A stretch of 64,000 nucleotides of DNA from Chytridium lagenaria. Taxonomy: Eukaryota > Chytridiomycota > Chytridiomycetes > Chytridiales > Chytridiaceae. How positions within the stretch are numbered: position 1 is the first letter of the stretch; the number at the start of each line of letters is the position of its first letter. The stretch lies in assembly GCA_025449115.1 (NCBI GenBank), contig JAHLKC010000115.1, forward strand, positions 1 through 64,000, written 5' to 3'. Of this stretch, positions 11,811 to 22,526 are shown in pieces. A program made the translations under genes and the position numbers. The notes below the pieces were generated by a model that saw only the letters and a program-made list of their open reading frames with translations, was not told the DNA's origin and did not search any database.

Positions 11811-13420
11811 CTATCGTCGAGTTACAATAGGCGGGAGGATATCCGAAGGGGTAACGGCACCGGAACCAGTGAACTTCGAATAAGCTTTTCGAGCAATATC
11901 AAGCTTGAGGGACAAAGAATCCTTCTCTTCCTGCGTAGTGGCAGCTATCAAGCGCTCTTTGAGGCTCTCAATGCGAATTGGGAGCTTAAAAACCTGGCTG
12001 GAGGTCCGGATTGCTGGTAGAGCGACGAGAGGACGCCTTAAGATCCTTGGAGATCCTAGAGTTTCTAGAAATGGTCTCTCGACGAGCCTGACGATCGAAT
12101 GATTCTTTGGCCTTGATGGCGCTTTGAATTGCCCTTCCAAGAGCAACGTGTCCAGCGGCCGAGACGGTGACTGGGGGTCGGGAATTGTTGAGCTTTGCTC
12201 TAGCAGCCGAAACTGAGCGATGGGTTCCAAGAACAGTAACCGACAAGAACCTTAAAGTCTCGTTGGAAAGGAGGTTTAGCTCACCGACGGGTGCTAAAGG
12301 AGTAGGCTCGGGATCCAAAAAGGTAATGATATCACGTTCCCAACCTCTGACGGCGTAAAAAACACTACTTCGAATAGAAATATAGCGTCGGTAAACACTA
12401 TTGAGATGGGCGATAAGCTGAGAAAGCGTAGAGCGAGGAGAATGGCCCAAATTATTCGGATCCAAGAAAAATCGAACGCGATCGGATAGGGAGCTCAAGA
12501 GCCCCAAAACGTATTGCTTCTTTAAGTGGCCTTCCAGAAAAACCCAGTTATCGCCGATGACGACGGAAGAGGAGAGGAAGGTACTTCTTCTCCAGGAGAC
12601 TGTCGGTGACTGACACAACAGGAACGTCAGGAATCGGTTCTTCACGACGGCGTTTGGAGGGAGAGGACGACTCAGCGGCCACAGGAACGCGTCAACTTCA
12701 ATCCTTTCTATATCAGCAGCACCCAAGAGTTTTGAGGCAGCCTTATTGAATTGAAGTGTAATCTCCTTCTTCCTCCGAGTAGCTTCAAAGCGACTATGAT
12801 CGATAACCTCCTTCCAAAGGTTGTTGGAGTCTTCCTGTTGCTTCAGAGAGTCCAGGGCCGCCAGAAATTGACGACGGTGAGTGGGGAGAGCGTCCTCAGA
12901 TAGCGAGAGGCCACGAGTAACGTGTTCTTCAGCGGAAAGAAGCCCCACTGACTAGGGTCCTTCTTCTCGAAACCGTTGGTGAGGTGCAAGGCTGTGAAGA
13001 CCTTGTTGTTGTGGGACTCTTAGGATAATCTCCAGTAGTCCAAAACACCTCTCTATCAACTTTGGCAGTAGAGGTTTTCTCCTGAATTTGCTTCTTCTCT
13101 TTGTAGGTAAGGCGGTCACCACGATAAGGACCCTTTTTGGAGGTCCTGGGTTGGCCTGGTGGAGGCGGGGGTACGTTGGAGTACTCAATGTTCTGCACTG
13201 CAAAACAAAAAAGAAGGGTGGCTATTAGGACACTATTACAGTGCCCAAGTCTGGCTAGCACTACACTAACTCCGTCCAAGGGTGCGATGGGGGATAATAA
13301 ATCGAAATAACGAGAAGAATTCCTTCAAAGGGAAGGTAAACACTCACTTTTCTCCGTACTTGTTGGGTGCGGGGATGGTTGCGGTGTTTGGATCAACAAT
13401 ATTTTTGTATATGACAATTC
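11811..13420 (-). pseudogene. Retroelement-associated upstream ORF of unknown function, frameshifted
   Basis: The pieces in order are a short exon-like peptide ending near 13347 (DPNTATIPAPNKYGEK), 13200-12985 starting QNIEYSNVPPPPPGQPRTSK, 12948-11986 with a helical region (LSQLIAHLNSVYRRYISIR), and 12000-11811 with KLPIRIESLKERLIAATTQE and a stop. Between the second and third pieces there is a frame change and an in-frame TAG near 12951. A Ser/Arg-rich stretch near 12680-12560 is also split between frames. A GT-AG intron of about 140 bp (13346-13205) is possible. I recognise no domain. Its position and strand suggest it belongs to the Ty3-like element, but it could be a host gene invaded by it. 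Confidence 0.45.
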
Positions 13421-15632
13421 TTTTAATTAATAAATTAACATTTTTGAGATGATTCGCACTCGAAGTACTCCAACTCGAGTTTCCGAAATTCGATAACTTC
13501 GGAACGAGACATCGGAGAACAACGAGACCTATATAAAAATGATAGTTGTTCAATTTCGTACAAACTGTGAAATATCCAAATTGATAGGACGTAAAAAGTG
13601 GTATTTTTCGAAAAACGAAGATATCGTCGCCAAATCTTAATCAAATAAAGAAAACTTTAAAGAATTCTAGATAGTTTCCTAGTTTCGAATTATTTGTAGA
13701 AGTTTATTTGGGAAACTTTCAAATCGACGTCGGAATCTTAATTCAAAGATGCGACGAATTGATAAACCTTATATAAAGTCGAAAACGATGTTTAAAACGG
13801 TTTTGAAAAGATATATCATAACATCATACCAAAGTATCTCGGAATATCTAAGCTCCCACCATCGGAGGGCAGTCCCGATCGAGATCACAGGAATACAGGT
13901 CCTCAGGTTGGACCCTGGGGTCTAACATTAAGTAAGAATTTTGTGTAACAAAAGATATTTGCTGGGAAAAAGTCTAAGTTCATTTGCAACAAAGAACGCA
14001 GTTTTGTAGATATAATCGTCTAAAAAATTACTAGCGCGAACGAACTTTTACCATTGATGGATGGATAATAGATCTACCAAGATCTTAATTTTCAACGTCG
14101 TTGAGCCAGAACTCATCGACGAAATTGAAAAAATATAAATTATCGAAAAATAAAAGTCGAATAAAGTTTCGATTCTAGCTTAGATGATAGTTAAAATACC
14201 CTTCAAAGGGTTTTCAAGAAGCTTTAAAGACTTCTGAAAGAGTTTCCGTGGCTTGACGCCACAGATCTCTAAAAAACAAAAACTCGAAAGTTTCTGTAAA
14301 GGTGGTCAGAGGTCCATTACAGACCTCTAGTCAGCCCTGCATTACACAGAGTTATAAACTGAACCTTATTCACGTCTAGGCCCACCAGGGCTTCGAGGTT
14401 TTCAGATCCAGGGGCACAGGATGAAGTAAAGAATGTAAAGTAGCCTCTTACCTGTGCCAAAATTGTCAGCGGCACAAATGGCACAAATTTTGACAGGTTG
14501 TGCATGTGCGGGGTATGGTTGGAGGACCCAGAGACCCGACTTGCGATCTCGCCGCAACCGTGCACGCGAACTCGACGATCAATATGTCGTTCGAAAGAGG
14601 GGAACCGTGGCAACATGATGATGTAAAAATATAAAAGAGTTATTAATAAAATGAAAGAGATCGAAAAGAAATAAAAACCACCATGTTAAGGTTGGGCCCC
14701 ATCTGTGAATTCTCTCTATGGCCCCCTCTGCTAAGCCCGGCATACAGAGGTAGAGAACCACATAATAGGTGACGAGACTAGAGTCTAGGAAGTACTCCTA
14801 GATCAATAGTCAAGCCCTATTCTGCCTTTAGTGACAGCGGGGATTTAAGTTGCTGTGGTTTTCGTTCTAATCGTTAATAATAAAGGGAAAAAAGGAAGGG
14901 AAATGCCTAGAGACTAGATCTAAAGTGACTAGGGGAAAGGGGTCTACGAGAAGGGATTCCATCCCGCTCCAAGGAGTGTACCAGGCCTCATATTCGCCGC
15001 AATAAGCCGTTTTAACATGTTCTATCTCAATCTCATCTACCTAGGGCCCTGCTCATGCCGCTCTCCCACTCACAGGCAACTAGATAGCCTGTCATAGCCA
15101 TCGAGAATAGAACAGAGGTAGTTATACTGACCAAACCTTCGAAGGAATCATGCCCTTGAGGCGTATTCCCATGGCTCATACCTTCTTAGACAATGTCTTG
15201 GTTCGGATCGCAGTCTCCCTCGGCGGCGTGCTAACCAGAGCACCCGCTAGTACAACTCAACACACGATAGTGAATATAAATGGGAAAGATGATAGCACAG
15301 CCCACCAGGGGCTGGCCTGAATGTGCAGAGGGCTTAATCCAGGACTGAAGAGGTGTACGTAAATCTATTCAACTTTCTACAAATAATAAAACAATACATA
15401 AAGGGGAATCAAATAACAACAACAGGCATCTCGACCAACGTGGTAGCATGTCATAAGTTGGCATACCACGTCGACCGCCCTTCCTTCTATAAAAACCTCT
15501 CTCGTATCTATGGGGAAAAACTATGAAAAACCCCGAGAGGGAAAAGAATGGAAAGGGAACAAAAAATAAAGATAAGGGCACGACGTCTATATAAGCGACG
15601 CATTCATGCCTCTCGGTGAGGTTATCTTATAA
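13421..15632. other. Non-coding stretch between retroelements
   Basis: AT-rich on the left and mixed on the right. ORFs are short and show no recognisable motifs, and no tRNA was found. I looked for an LTR matching sequence left of 3379 and saw none. Confidence 0.4.
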
Positions 15633-16055
15633 TCTCACAGCGCCATTTCATGGCAGTCCAAGAAGCAAACGGTTGTTGCGCAATCATCTTCTGAAGCGGA
15701 GCTCATTGCACTCAGTGAAGCTACCCGCGAGATGATCTGGTATCAAAGTCTCATGGATGAAGCCTTAATCCAACATCCTGGTGTATCCCGTATATATCAA
15801 GATAACGACTCAACCATTGCTATAGCGAAAAATCCGATGCATCATCAACGTGTCAAACACATGAACGTGAAACACAGATTTGTCAACGACAAGATTGATG
15901 AACGCCGCATTGAACTCGCCTATTGCTGGTCAGAAGACATGGTCGCTGACGTCTTAACGAAGTCTTTACCTACTGAAGCACATCAACGGCATGTCCGCAG
16001 CCTTGGTATGCGACGATTCAGAGACTTGACCACACTGCCATCAGAAAAGCAATAG
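15633..16055 (+). pseudogene. Ty1/copia RNase H C-terminal fragment
   Basis: The coding trace starts after TAA at 15630-15632 and runs to a stop at 16055 in one frame. It shows AISWQSKKQTVVAQSSSEAE, LIALSEATREMIWYQSLMDE, DNDSTIAIAKNP, HHQRVKHMNVKHRFVNDKI and ADVLTKSLP, the standard end of a copia polyprotein. Everything upstream (gag, protease, integrase, RT and the first RNase H Asp) is missing, so this is a 5'-truncated copy. It is followed after about 20 bp by a polypurine tract and an LTR on the same strand. It differs clearly in sequence from the copia element at 16682-21917. Confidence 0.85.
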
Positions 16056-16075
16056 TTCCTTGAATTGCGGGGGTG

Positions 16076-16445
16076 TGTTGAATCTCTGTTGTATCGTTAT
16101 AACAATTCAATAAACTCTTACTTTGCGATTCATGATGTTCATCCGTCGAACATGTTCATCCGACTGAACCAGAGAGACGACCTTTACGTCGCACGTTATA
16201 GATCTATATTCACGTTTGACTCGTATTTAGCATGATCACATATCAGCTTTAACGCTGTAGCAAAACTCAACTTGTTATTGCGGTACGCCAAATGACTAAG
16301 AGTTGCAGTTTTGCTACGTTGCGGAATGCCGATAGATCAAGTTAACTCGACGACGAGAATGTATACTATAGATCTCAGCTCCGAGCACGCGTGATTATGT
16401 TCCGCACATAAGGTCTTTACACTTTATCATCTTATCGTCATTACA
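16076..16445 (+). repeat. Probable 3' LTR of the truncated copia element
   Basis: It starts TGTTGAATC directly after the purine-rich GCGGGGGTG and ends GTCATTACA, giving a TG...CA-type LTR of about 370 bp. No second copy is present in the window, so the ends are inferred only from the polypurine tract and terminal bases. Confidence 0.6.
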
Positions 16446-16672
16446 CCCCAGGGTCCCGCACCCTTGGGTCAGCGCGTCAGGGTCCCGCTCCCCAGGGTCC
16501 CGCTCCCCAGGGTCCTGCACCCTGGGGTCCTGCACCCTGGGGACGTCGCTCCAAGCACCCTGAATCACCTCCCCAGGGTCCTGAACCCTGGGGCGTCTCT
16601 CCGGTGTCTACCGCACCCTGGGATAGACCCTGCGGCAGACCCCCGGGCTCTTACACATGTTTATCATGTGTA
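16446..16672. repeat. GC-rich cluster of CCCCAGGGT/ACCCTGGGG inverted repeats ending in a hairpin
   Basis: About ten copies of CCAGGGTCC or its complement are packed into 200 bp, several forming hairpins such as CCCCAGGGT-n5-ACCCTGGGG (about 16521-16543). The segment ends with TTACACATG-TTTAT-CATGTGTAA (16651-16673), a 9-bp stem just before the copia target duplication. Confidence 0.7.
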
Positions 16673-16676
16673 AGGA

Positions 16677-16681
16677 CATAT
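16677..16681. other. Left copy of the 5-bp target-site duplication (CATAT)
   Basis: It is identical to 21918-21922 on the other side of the element, as expected for integrase-mediated copia insertion. Confidence 0.85.
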
Positions 16682-16844
16682 TGTAAGATTTGGTGATTAA
16701 CCTCTTTTATTCCAACAGCATTACAAACCTGTAAGTTTTGGTGATTAACCTAAATCTTACAGTGATACAAAGAAAACCTATTTATAGGCTTGCAACAGGG
16801 AACACTTAATGGAAATAAAATAAAGAAAGATTATAAAACGAATA
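16682..16844 (-). repeat. Copia 3' LTR (left copy)
   Basis: 163 bp. It matches 21755-21917 at 160 of 163 positions by direct comparison. A 22-bp unit beginning TGTAAG(A/T)TTTGGTGATTA is repeated inside it, with an inverted AAATCTTACA behind the second copy. Confidence 0.95.
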
Positions 16845-16853
16845 TTCCCCCTC
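16845..16853 (-). other. Copia polypurine tract
   Basis: On the minus strand GAGGGGGAA directly abuts the 3' LTR, the expected site of plus-strand priming. Confidence 0.8.
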
Positions 16854-16897
16854 ATTAAGTGTTCTCATGCTGATGATCTATGAGCCCCAGCTGAGAC

Positions 16898-19800
16898 CTA
16901 AACTGTCGGAACTTTAACTTGGGTAAGGCTTTTTGTGAAAACATCGGCGATATTTTTCTGGGTCTCGACATAGTTGACCACGATATCCTTGTTCGCTACA
17001 GCCTCCCGCACCATGCAATATTTGATATCCAAATGTTTAGTTTTATCGCGGTGAGTAGGGTCACGAGCATTTGAAATTGTAGCCGTGTTATCACACAAAT
17101 CTCGGTAGGGCGGTCTTGAGGAATCCGAGCTCTACCAGGATCTTTCGCAGCCATTGTACTTCTTTCAGCTCAGAGTGTAAGGCCACGAGTTCTGCCGTCA
17201 TTGTACTATCCAACACCAACTTTTGTTTTGCCGACTTAAACGTAACCGCCGCACCAGCCAGGAGATTAACGAAACCAGAGGTCGAACGACGAGTTTGCGC
17301 ACACCCAGCCAGATCAGAATCCGTGTACGCACGAATGGAGATTCCAGCTGGAGCATCCGGTTTAAAAAACTAGGCGCATATCTACTGTATTGTTCAGGTA
17401 TCCCAACAAGTGCTGAGTCGCTTTCCAGTGACAAGGGCGTGGCTTGGACGAGAAACGTGCTAGCTTACTAACTGCAAATGCGATATCAGGACGTGAACCA
17501 TAGGCCAGGTAAAGGAGTTTTCCGATGACAGCACGATAGTCGATATCTTTCATTTCTTGTCGCTCGGTTTCAGTAAGATCTTGTAAGAAATCGAAATCCT
17601 CAGGTTGATCTACAAGCATTGGAACGGCCACTGACACGTATTTTGATGGAATCCAGTGGTCTTCAACAATCTGTCGTGCAAAAACAGATTGCTCCAGAAC
17701 CACATTTTCCCCCTCATCAAAGACGGTCATGCCAATAAATTCCCGTTTTATCCGTAGTGTCGTTCAGCGGGAACTTCATATTGATGGCGGCAATAAGGCG
17801 TAGAACCTCGGGTTCCACAGCAAGGTCATAGAACCATTTAAGATCGTCGACGTATAAGTAGAGATAGATCCAGTGATCCCCCATTCGTTTAACAAAAAAG
17901 ACATGGGTCATTTTTGACTGACACGTAGACCCAGGGTAACTAGAAGGCCAGAAATGTCTTTATACCAAAGTCGAGGGCCTTGACGAATGCCGTTAACGGC
18001 TTGTAGGAATTTCAGCTACCAAACCAGCAGTGGCAGGAGTCTCAGTGCCGGGAAGTTGCTGCATATAAAGACCACCGTCGACATCAACTTTGGAGTTTAA
18101 GAAGGCACTAGTAAAATCGCCCTGCCGGGTTTTCATGCGCCGCTGAGCTTTAATCGCTAAGAGGATACGAATGCCGTTAAGGGATCCGGTCGGGGACCAG
18201 GTCTCTGTGAAATCCACGCCCGGAATCTGGTGACAGCCGTAAGTAATTGCGCGTGCTTTGAACGTTTCCAACTTAGTATCGTCATTGGTTTTAACCATTA
18301 AAAACCCAAGCAGATTTCAGAGCTTTGCGGCCAGGTGGAAGAGGAACAAGCTGCCAGGTACCGTTGACTTGATGGTGACGGAGTTCCGTATCAATAGCAG
18401 CTTGCCATTTGGCGGCGTCAGGGCCACTTAAGGCTTCTTTAATGCTGCGGGGACCCGGCCGACTGCTGAAAACAGAACCGGCGACAACGTCCCGGAAGGA
18501 AGGTCGACCCCGATCTGCATCAGGATCACGAGGAGATAGAGCAAACTTATGCACAAAGGCACTTTCATCACTGATTTCAAAACAAGTAATCGATAAACGA
18601 GCTTGATCCAGGTGGGTTTGCATGAAGGTGGCGTAACATCCTGGCACTATGGGTAGGCGGAGCACGGTCCTTCTTAACTTTGCGATCCGGTTGTCGACGA
18701 GGTTCAAGGCTGGGTTGACGCGGTGCGGCAGGAGTAACTGGTGCAGACATGGGTTGCGGCGGAACGTCGAAGACAGGGATCGACGGCGAGGCAGGTGCAG
18801 ACTGAACTTCTACGGCACGGGGAATAGAGGAGTCGCGTGTGGAAGTAGGCTTAGGGTCCGGGGTCTTGTACTGAGGTGGAGGTAGAGGAAGCCGGGTGGG
18901 GGTTGCTGGAGGCATTAAAGGAGGTACTTGAGCATCGGTGGAAGAAATCTCCTTATCCGCATCAACATCCCGAGGATGCCGAACTCGTACATCATCTACA
19001 TCCACCCAAGGATCTACCACAAGAGGAGCTTGAGCTGATGGTATGCGAGCCCGGTCAAAAACATCCTCAAAGAACACCGCATTACGAGTTGTAAACACCG
19101 AATCGGGATTGTCAGGATTAAGTAAAATGCGGTATGTCCGTTCTCGAAAATTATGACCATCGGCATCACTATAGCCAACGAATCGACCGACAACCGCCTT
19201 GGTAAGTAGAGGACGGGGAGTACCACGTTGGAATACTAAAGCACCATAAGCAACACAACCCCACGGACGTAAATGCTTAACATTAGGAGCAACACCAAGG
19301 AGAACTTCAAATGGGGTCTTGCCAAGGGGTGCGTATGACTGTTGATGATTCTATTGTAGAGATATATATAGGTTAACGCAGCTTCACCCCATAAATTCGT
19401 AGGTGCATCAGCCCGAAGAAGCATGGCTCGAACCCCATCCCACATAGAACGAAAAAATCGTTCAACACGACCATTTTGTTGATGTTGGTCGGTATCCGCC
19501 AGGTGAAGTTCGATTCCGAGATCTTGGCAAATAGCTTTAATAACCGAAGTAACGTTTTCTCCTCCTTTATCCATGCGAAAGCTTTGATTTTTAACCCTGT
19601 TTGTCGTTCATACCATGCAGCGATCTCACGCAAATTGGTGCTAAGGTCGGATCGATACTTCAATAGACGACCGGTAGCAAAAGAGGAGCCCGAATCGACA
19701 ACAACCATAATGCAGGTTGATCCTCCAAGGGTGGGTGTATTTTTGGGTGGGAAAGAGATATCTAAATCTAATGTACGCAGGAGATCGTGATGAACCGGAG

Positions 19801-20560
19801 CCGTAGACGTAAAAGGCTGCTTGTGAATCTTGGCATGAACGCAGGGATCACAAAATTGGCTCTTGGGATCCAGTTTTAAATCAGGTAAGCCTCGAGCTGC
19901 GTTATGTTTAATCGTGTCGGCGAGATAATGAAAGTTAATGTGACCATAGCGCTCGTGCCACTTCTGGGCTTCAGTAGATTGGGTTGAGAAGTAGGAAGAT
20001 GCCAAGTTGGCCGTATGAACAGAGGTAGGATCATCAATGTCGATATAGAAACCGGCGGCCGAACCCTTTTCACTAATCAGCGGTTTTTCACCCAAGGTAC
20101 CAATATTTACAGTCATAGTGGTATGGTCAAACCACACGTCAAGCCTTGGCACAGGAGACGATAAACAGACAGAAGGGATTCCGACACTTCCGGTGAGATT
20201 TCCACTCCTTCAATTGTAATCCCCCAGTAATAGGTATGTTAACCGTTTCCCCCGTTGTTGATAGCGTATGATTACTGGCGCTAGTATAATGAGCGGCGGT
20301 TTCGATGGACCGGATATGGAATGAGGTAAGCGCTTCTTCATGATATGCCCTGTACACCCGAATCCACACAGGCCCGGTGACGTGACGATTCCTTCGAAGA
20401 CAAGGCTTTGGCATCGCATCCAATGAGGGAGTTTAGGCGATGGTACAGGATTCACAAAAGTGTAATGGGGTACCAGACGATAAATAAAGGGCAGATGAGT
20501 AATCTTTATTATTGAAGTCCAAAAGTTCTTCACTAAAAACACTATCTCCAACATTAAACG
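16898..20560 (-). pseudogene. Copia pol: protease, integrase, reverse transcriptase, RNase H; multiply frameshifted
   Basis: Read right to left, a protease Asp motif (VDSG then CTGHIM) is split between frames near 20375. The GAG-pre-integrase has KWHERYGHINFHYLADTIKH and C-x2-C. The integrase core has VVVDSGSS, then DKGGENV in another frame (about 19570) and NGRVERFFRSMWDG carrying the catalytic Glu. A Pro/Ser-rich linker (19098-18720) follows. RT includes KWQAAIDTELRHHQVNGTW, FTETWSPTGS and the catalytic YLYVDDL (about 17850). RNase H has YRAVIGKLLYLAYGSRPDIA, SKQNKLVLDS-type pieces, CDNTATI and ADVFTKSL. All domains of a Ty1/copia pol are present. At least seven frame changes interrupt it, so as written it cannot make a polyprotein. 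Confidence 0.9.
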
Positions 20561-20605
20561 TCAAAACACTTGTTCGGTTGGCTTTGGGTTTGGTATCAGC
20601 TTGTT

Positions 20606-21624
20606 TTACGTCCTTAGCGAGTTTCTCCGCTCAGAGTGTTTAGGAGCTCCTTGATACTTTTTGCATATTTCTTGAATCGCAGGTGAGCATCTTTTGGAGT
20701 GATGACCGTAATACTGACACTTGGTGCACTGAAGGCAATGGCGATCGTTCTTGAGTTGTGGACATCGTTCTCCGCGAGTACATGGGCATGGTGAATCAAG
20801 ACGATTAGCTCTAGGAGCCATATCGTCATTAGCTCCTGCGGGTCCAGGTCGAAGATAGGCCTCATGGCGAGCTCGAGCAAGGTCCGCTTGAGCCGCCTCT
20901 TCTTGAAGATGAAGAACAACCTCACTAATCTTTGTGAACTTGTTTTGCTTGAAAAGATTCTTGAGACCATTGTTAAACGGACTCATGGTGAGAGCTTGCG
21001 TAAAGTCTTTATAATAGGAAGTGTGGTAATCGTTGGATCCCCAAGAGAAAGCAGTTTGTTGCGGCGTTCTTCAAAGAATTCCGCTAAGTCTAGGGGGGTA
21101 CGACTTCCTTGAACAATCCGTTTTCAATTCTCCTTGGATCGAGTCAACAGTATGACCCGAGTCATGATGGAGGGACAACTCAAACGCACGAAAACGCCGA
21201 TAGATCGAGGTATACGCCGTGGATGAATTAAACTTGAGGCGCATAGTTGAATCCATGTGTTCTGTCAACACATTATTGATAGTTGACTCGACCTCGTTCC
21301 ACTGCCTTGCCTTTTCAATCGCAGCTATCCTAACCGCCTCATTCACGACTGCACCATTCGCAACGACCTCTGCGGCACCTGAGGAGCAACCACTTCATGA
21401 CGAAGCTGGTCAGACATCTTGAGGACCGACATGGCGTAGTACTTGGTCGGCAGCGACATCCCATCTATCCTGTTCAAGATCAGGAGCTTCCATTCTGGAT
21501 AATATTCTTGTTTGTTCGCCAGGGTAAGCAGGCGATACGTTGACTTGGGATGCGATGGATGGGATGGGCTCGATGACGGCGACATGATGGGGGAGCTCAG
21601 AGTTCGATTTGAGCGGAGTTTCAA
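20606..21624 (-). pseudogene. Copia gag with CCHC zinc knuckle, frameshifted
   Basis: It starts at 21624 (MKLRSNRTLSSPIMSPSSSP), 130 bp inside the 5' LTR. The frame breaks near 21345 and continues as MNEAVRIAAIEKARQWNEVE, breaks again near 21110, and resumes at 20986 (MSPFNNGLKNLFKQNKFTK). The last part holds CTKCQYYGHHSKRC, a perfect C-x2-C-x4-H-x4-C nucleocapsid knuckle, preceded by a second Cys cluster (CPCTRGERCPQLKNDRHCLQ). The UBN2/gag-polypeptide-like N-terminal half is recognisable only by position. Two or three indels separate the pieces. Confidence 0.85.
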
Positions 21625-21735
21625 AAATAGAAAACTCTCGTGATCAACCTCAACTCAAGACTTCCACCCTCCTCGTCTCCTGGGGCCCTACTCCGTCCTT
21701 ATCTTTCTCCCTGTCGTTAACGATCGCGTACGCGT

Positions 21736-21754
21736 AGCGTTCAGACTCTTAATC
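21736..21754 (-). other. Primer binding site matching the 5' half of tRNA-Lys(CUU)
   Basis: Directly inside the 5' LTR, the plus strand reads AGCGTTCAGACTCTTAATC. This matches the D-stem/anticodon-arm region of eukaryotic tRNA-Lys(CUU) up to about position 40, as I recall its consensus. The element's own strand is therefore complementary to an internally cut tRNA, as known for Drosophila copia with half tRNA-iMet. Confidence 0.75.
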
Positions 21755-21917
21755 TGTAAGATTTGGTGATTAACCTCGTTTATTCCAACAGCATTACAAA
21801 CCTGTAAGATTTGGTGATTAACCTAAATCTTACAGTGGTACAAAGAAAACCTATTTATAGGCTTGCAACAGGGAACACTTAATGGAAATAAAATAAAGAA
21901 AGATTATAAAACGAATA
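21755..21917 (-). repeat. Copia 5' LTR (right copy)
   Basis: 163 bp, 160 identical to the left copy. On the element strand it begins TATTCG and ends CTTACA, so the usual TG start is absent while the 3' ACA end is kept. Confidence 0.95.
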
Positions 21918-21922
21918 CATAT
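21918..21922. other. Right copy of the 5-bp target-site duplication (CATAT)
   Basis: Identical to 16677-16681. Confidence 0.85.
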
Positions 21923-22137
21923 GTCACAGCCACCGTGAGAAGCAGAGAAGCTGAGAAGCGCCACCAAAAGGCGTTATATGGAAACATCCCATCAATTCTC
22001 AGCATCTGAGTGAGAAGTGCACTTTAAGTTCCCAGAGGACTTTTATTGAAATGACTATAAAAGGGATCACTTTCCCCCTCCAAGTGGAAGTATCAGTTCA
22101 ATCCTGTACTCTCTGCAATATCTATCGCGCATTCTCT

Positions 22138-22332
22138 CTAAACGTTAACAAACAATGGTGGTGGCGCTGACGAACCTGTACTTGACAATGGCACCGGATC
22201 CAACACGGCCGTCGGAAGTGCAAGGGTTGCCGTCAGAGGGTGCATGGATGTAGAGACCGTCGCGGCTTCAGCGAAGACGCTCCGCCCTAGCTGATATTGC
22301 CCTCTGCCTTTGTTAAAAATAATCAAAGTCAA
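22138..22332 (-). pseudogene. Possible C-terminal gene fragment
   Basis: A minus-strand frame gives DGLYIHAPSDGNPCTSDGRV followed by a short tail to a TAA stop near 22150. This is a plausible end of a secreted, Cys-containing protein. Upstream the frame is blocked, and a different frame carries KGRGQYQLGRSVFAEAATV. No domain is recognised, and it may be a decayed exon left next to the copia insertion. Confidence 0.25.
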
Positions 22333-22526
22333 TAATAATGCTCCTATCTAGTGTAATAAGCTGTTGCAGAAGCATGGACTGCATGAGGAATTATTTGCGC
22401 TGGAGTCGGAATTTTAATAAGTATTCCTCTGCAAGTTCATTATATGATGCTGCAATGTTTAAAAGCAGAGGAGGTCCTCAATATATGTACAATAGTATAA
22501 AATTGTGACTGTAGATCAAGTGCTAA

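Larger units (their letters stand above)
3379..13420 (-). mobile_element. Large Ty3/gypsy-like retroelement, coding remnant without recognisable LTRs or integrase
   Basis: From right to left on the minus strand there is an upstream ORF of unknown type, a Ser/Asp-rich coding stretch, a gag-like protein with an unusual Cys/His motif, an aspartic protease, then reverse transcriptase and RNase H of Ty3/gypsy type. The coding signal stays on one strand for about 10 kb but jumps frames several times. I could not find matching LTRs on either side. The ORF ends about 270 residues after RNase H with no HHCC or DDE integrase signature. The right boundary is set by the last coding-like stretch and is uncertain. 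Confidence 0.7.
16682..21917 (-). mobile_element. Full-length Ty1/copia LTR retrotransposon, 5236 bp, coding region broken
   Basis: Two 163-bp LTRs in direct orientation bound it, flanked by CATAT duplications. On the minus strand the order is 5' LTR (21917-21755), tRNA-half primer site, gag with CCHC knuckle, protease, GAG-pre-integrase, integrase, RT, RNase H, polypurine tract and 3' LTR (16844-16682), the Ty1/copia order. The LTRs differ at three positions (a G/T, an A/T and an A/G difference), about 98% identity, so insertion looks recent. The coding region nevertheless needs ten or more frame changes to be read through. Confidence 0.95.
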
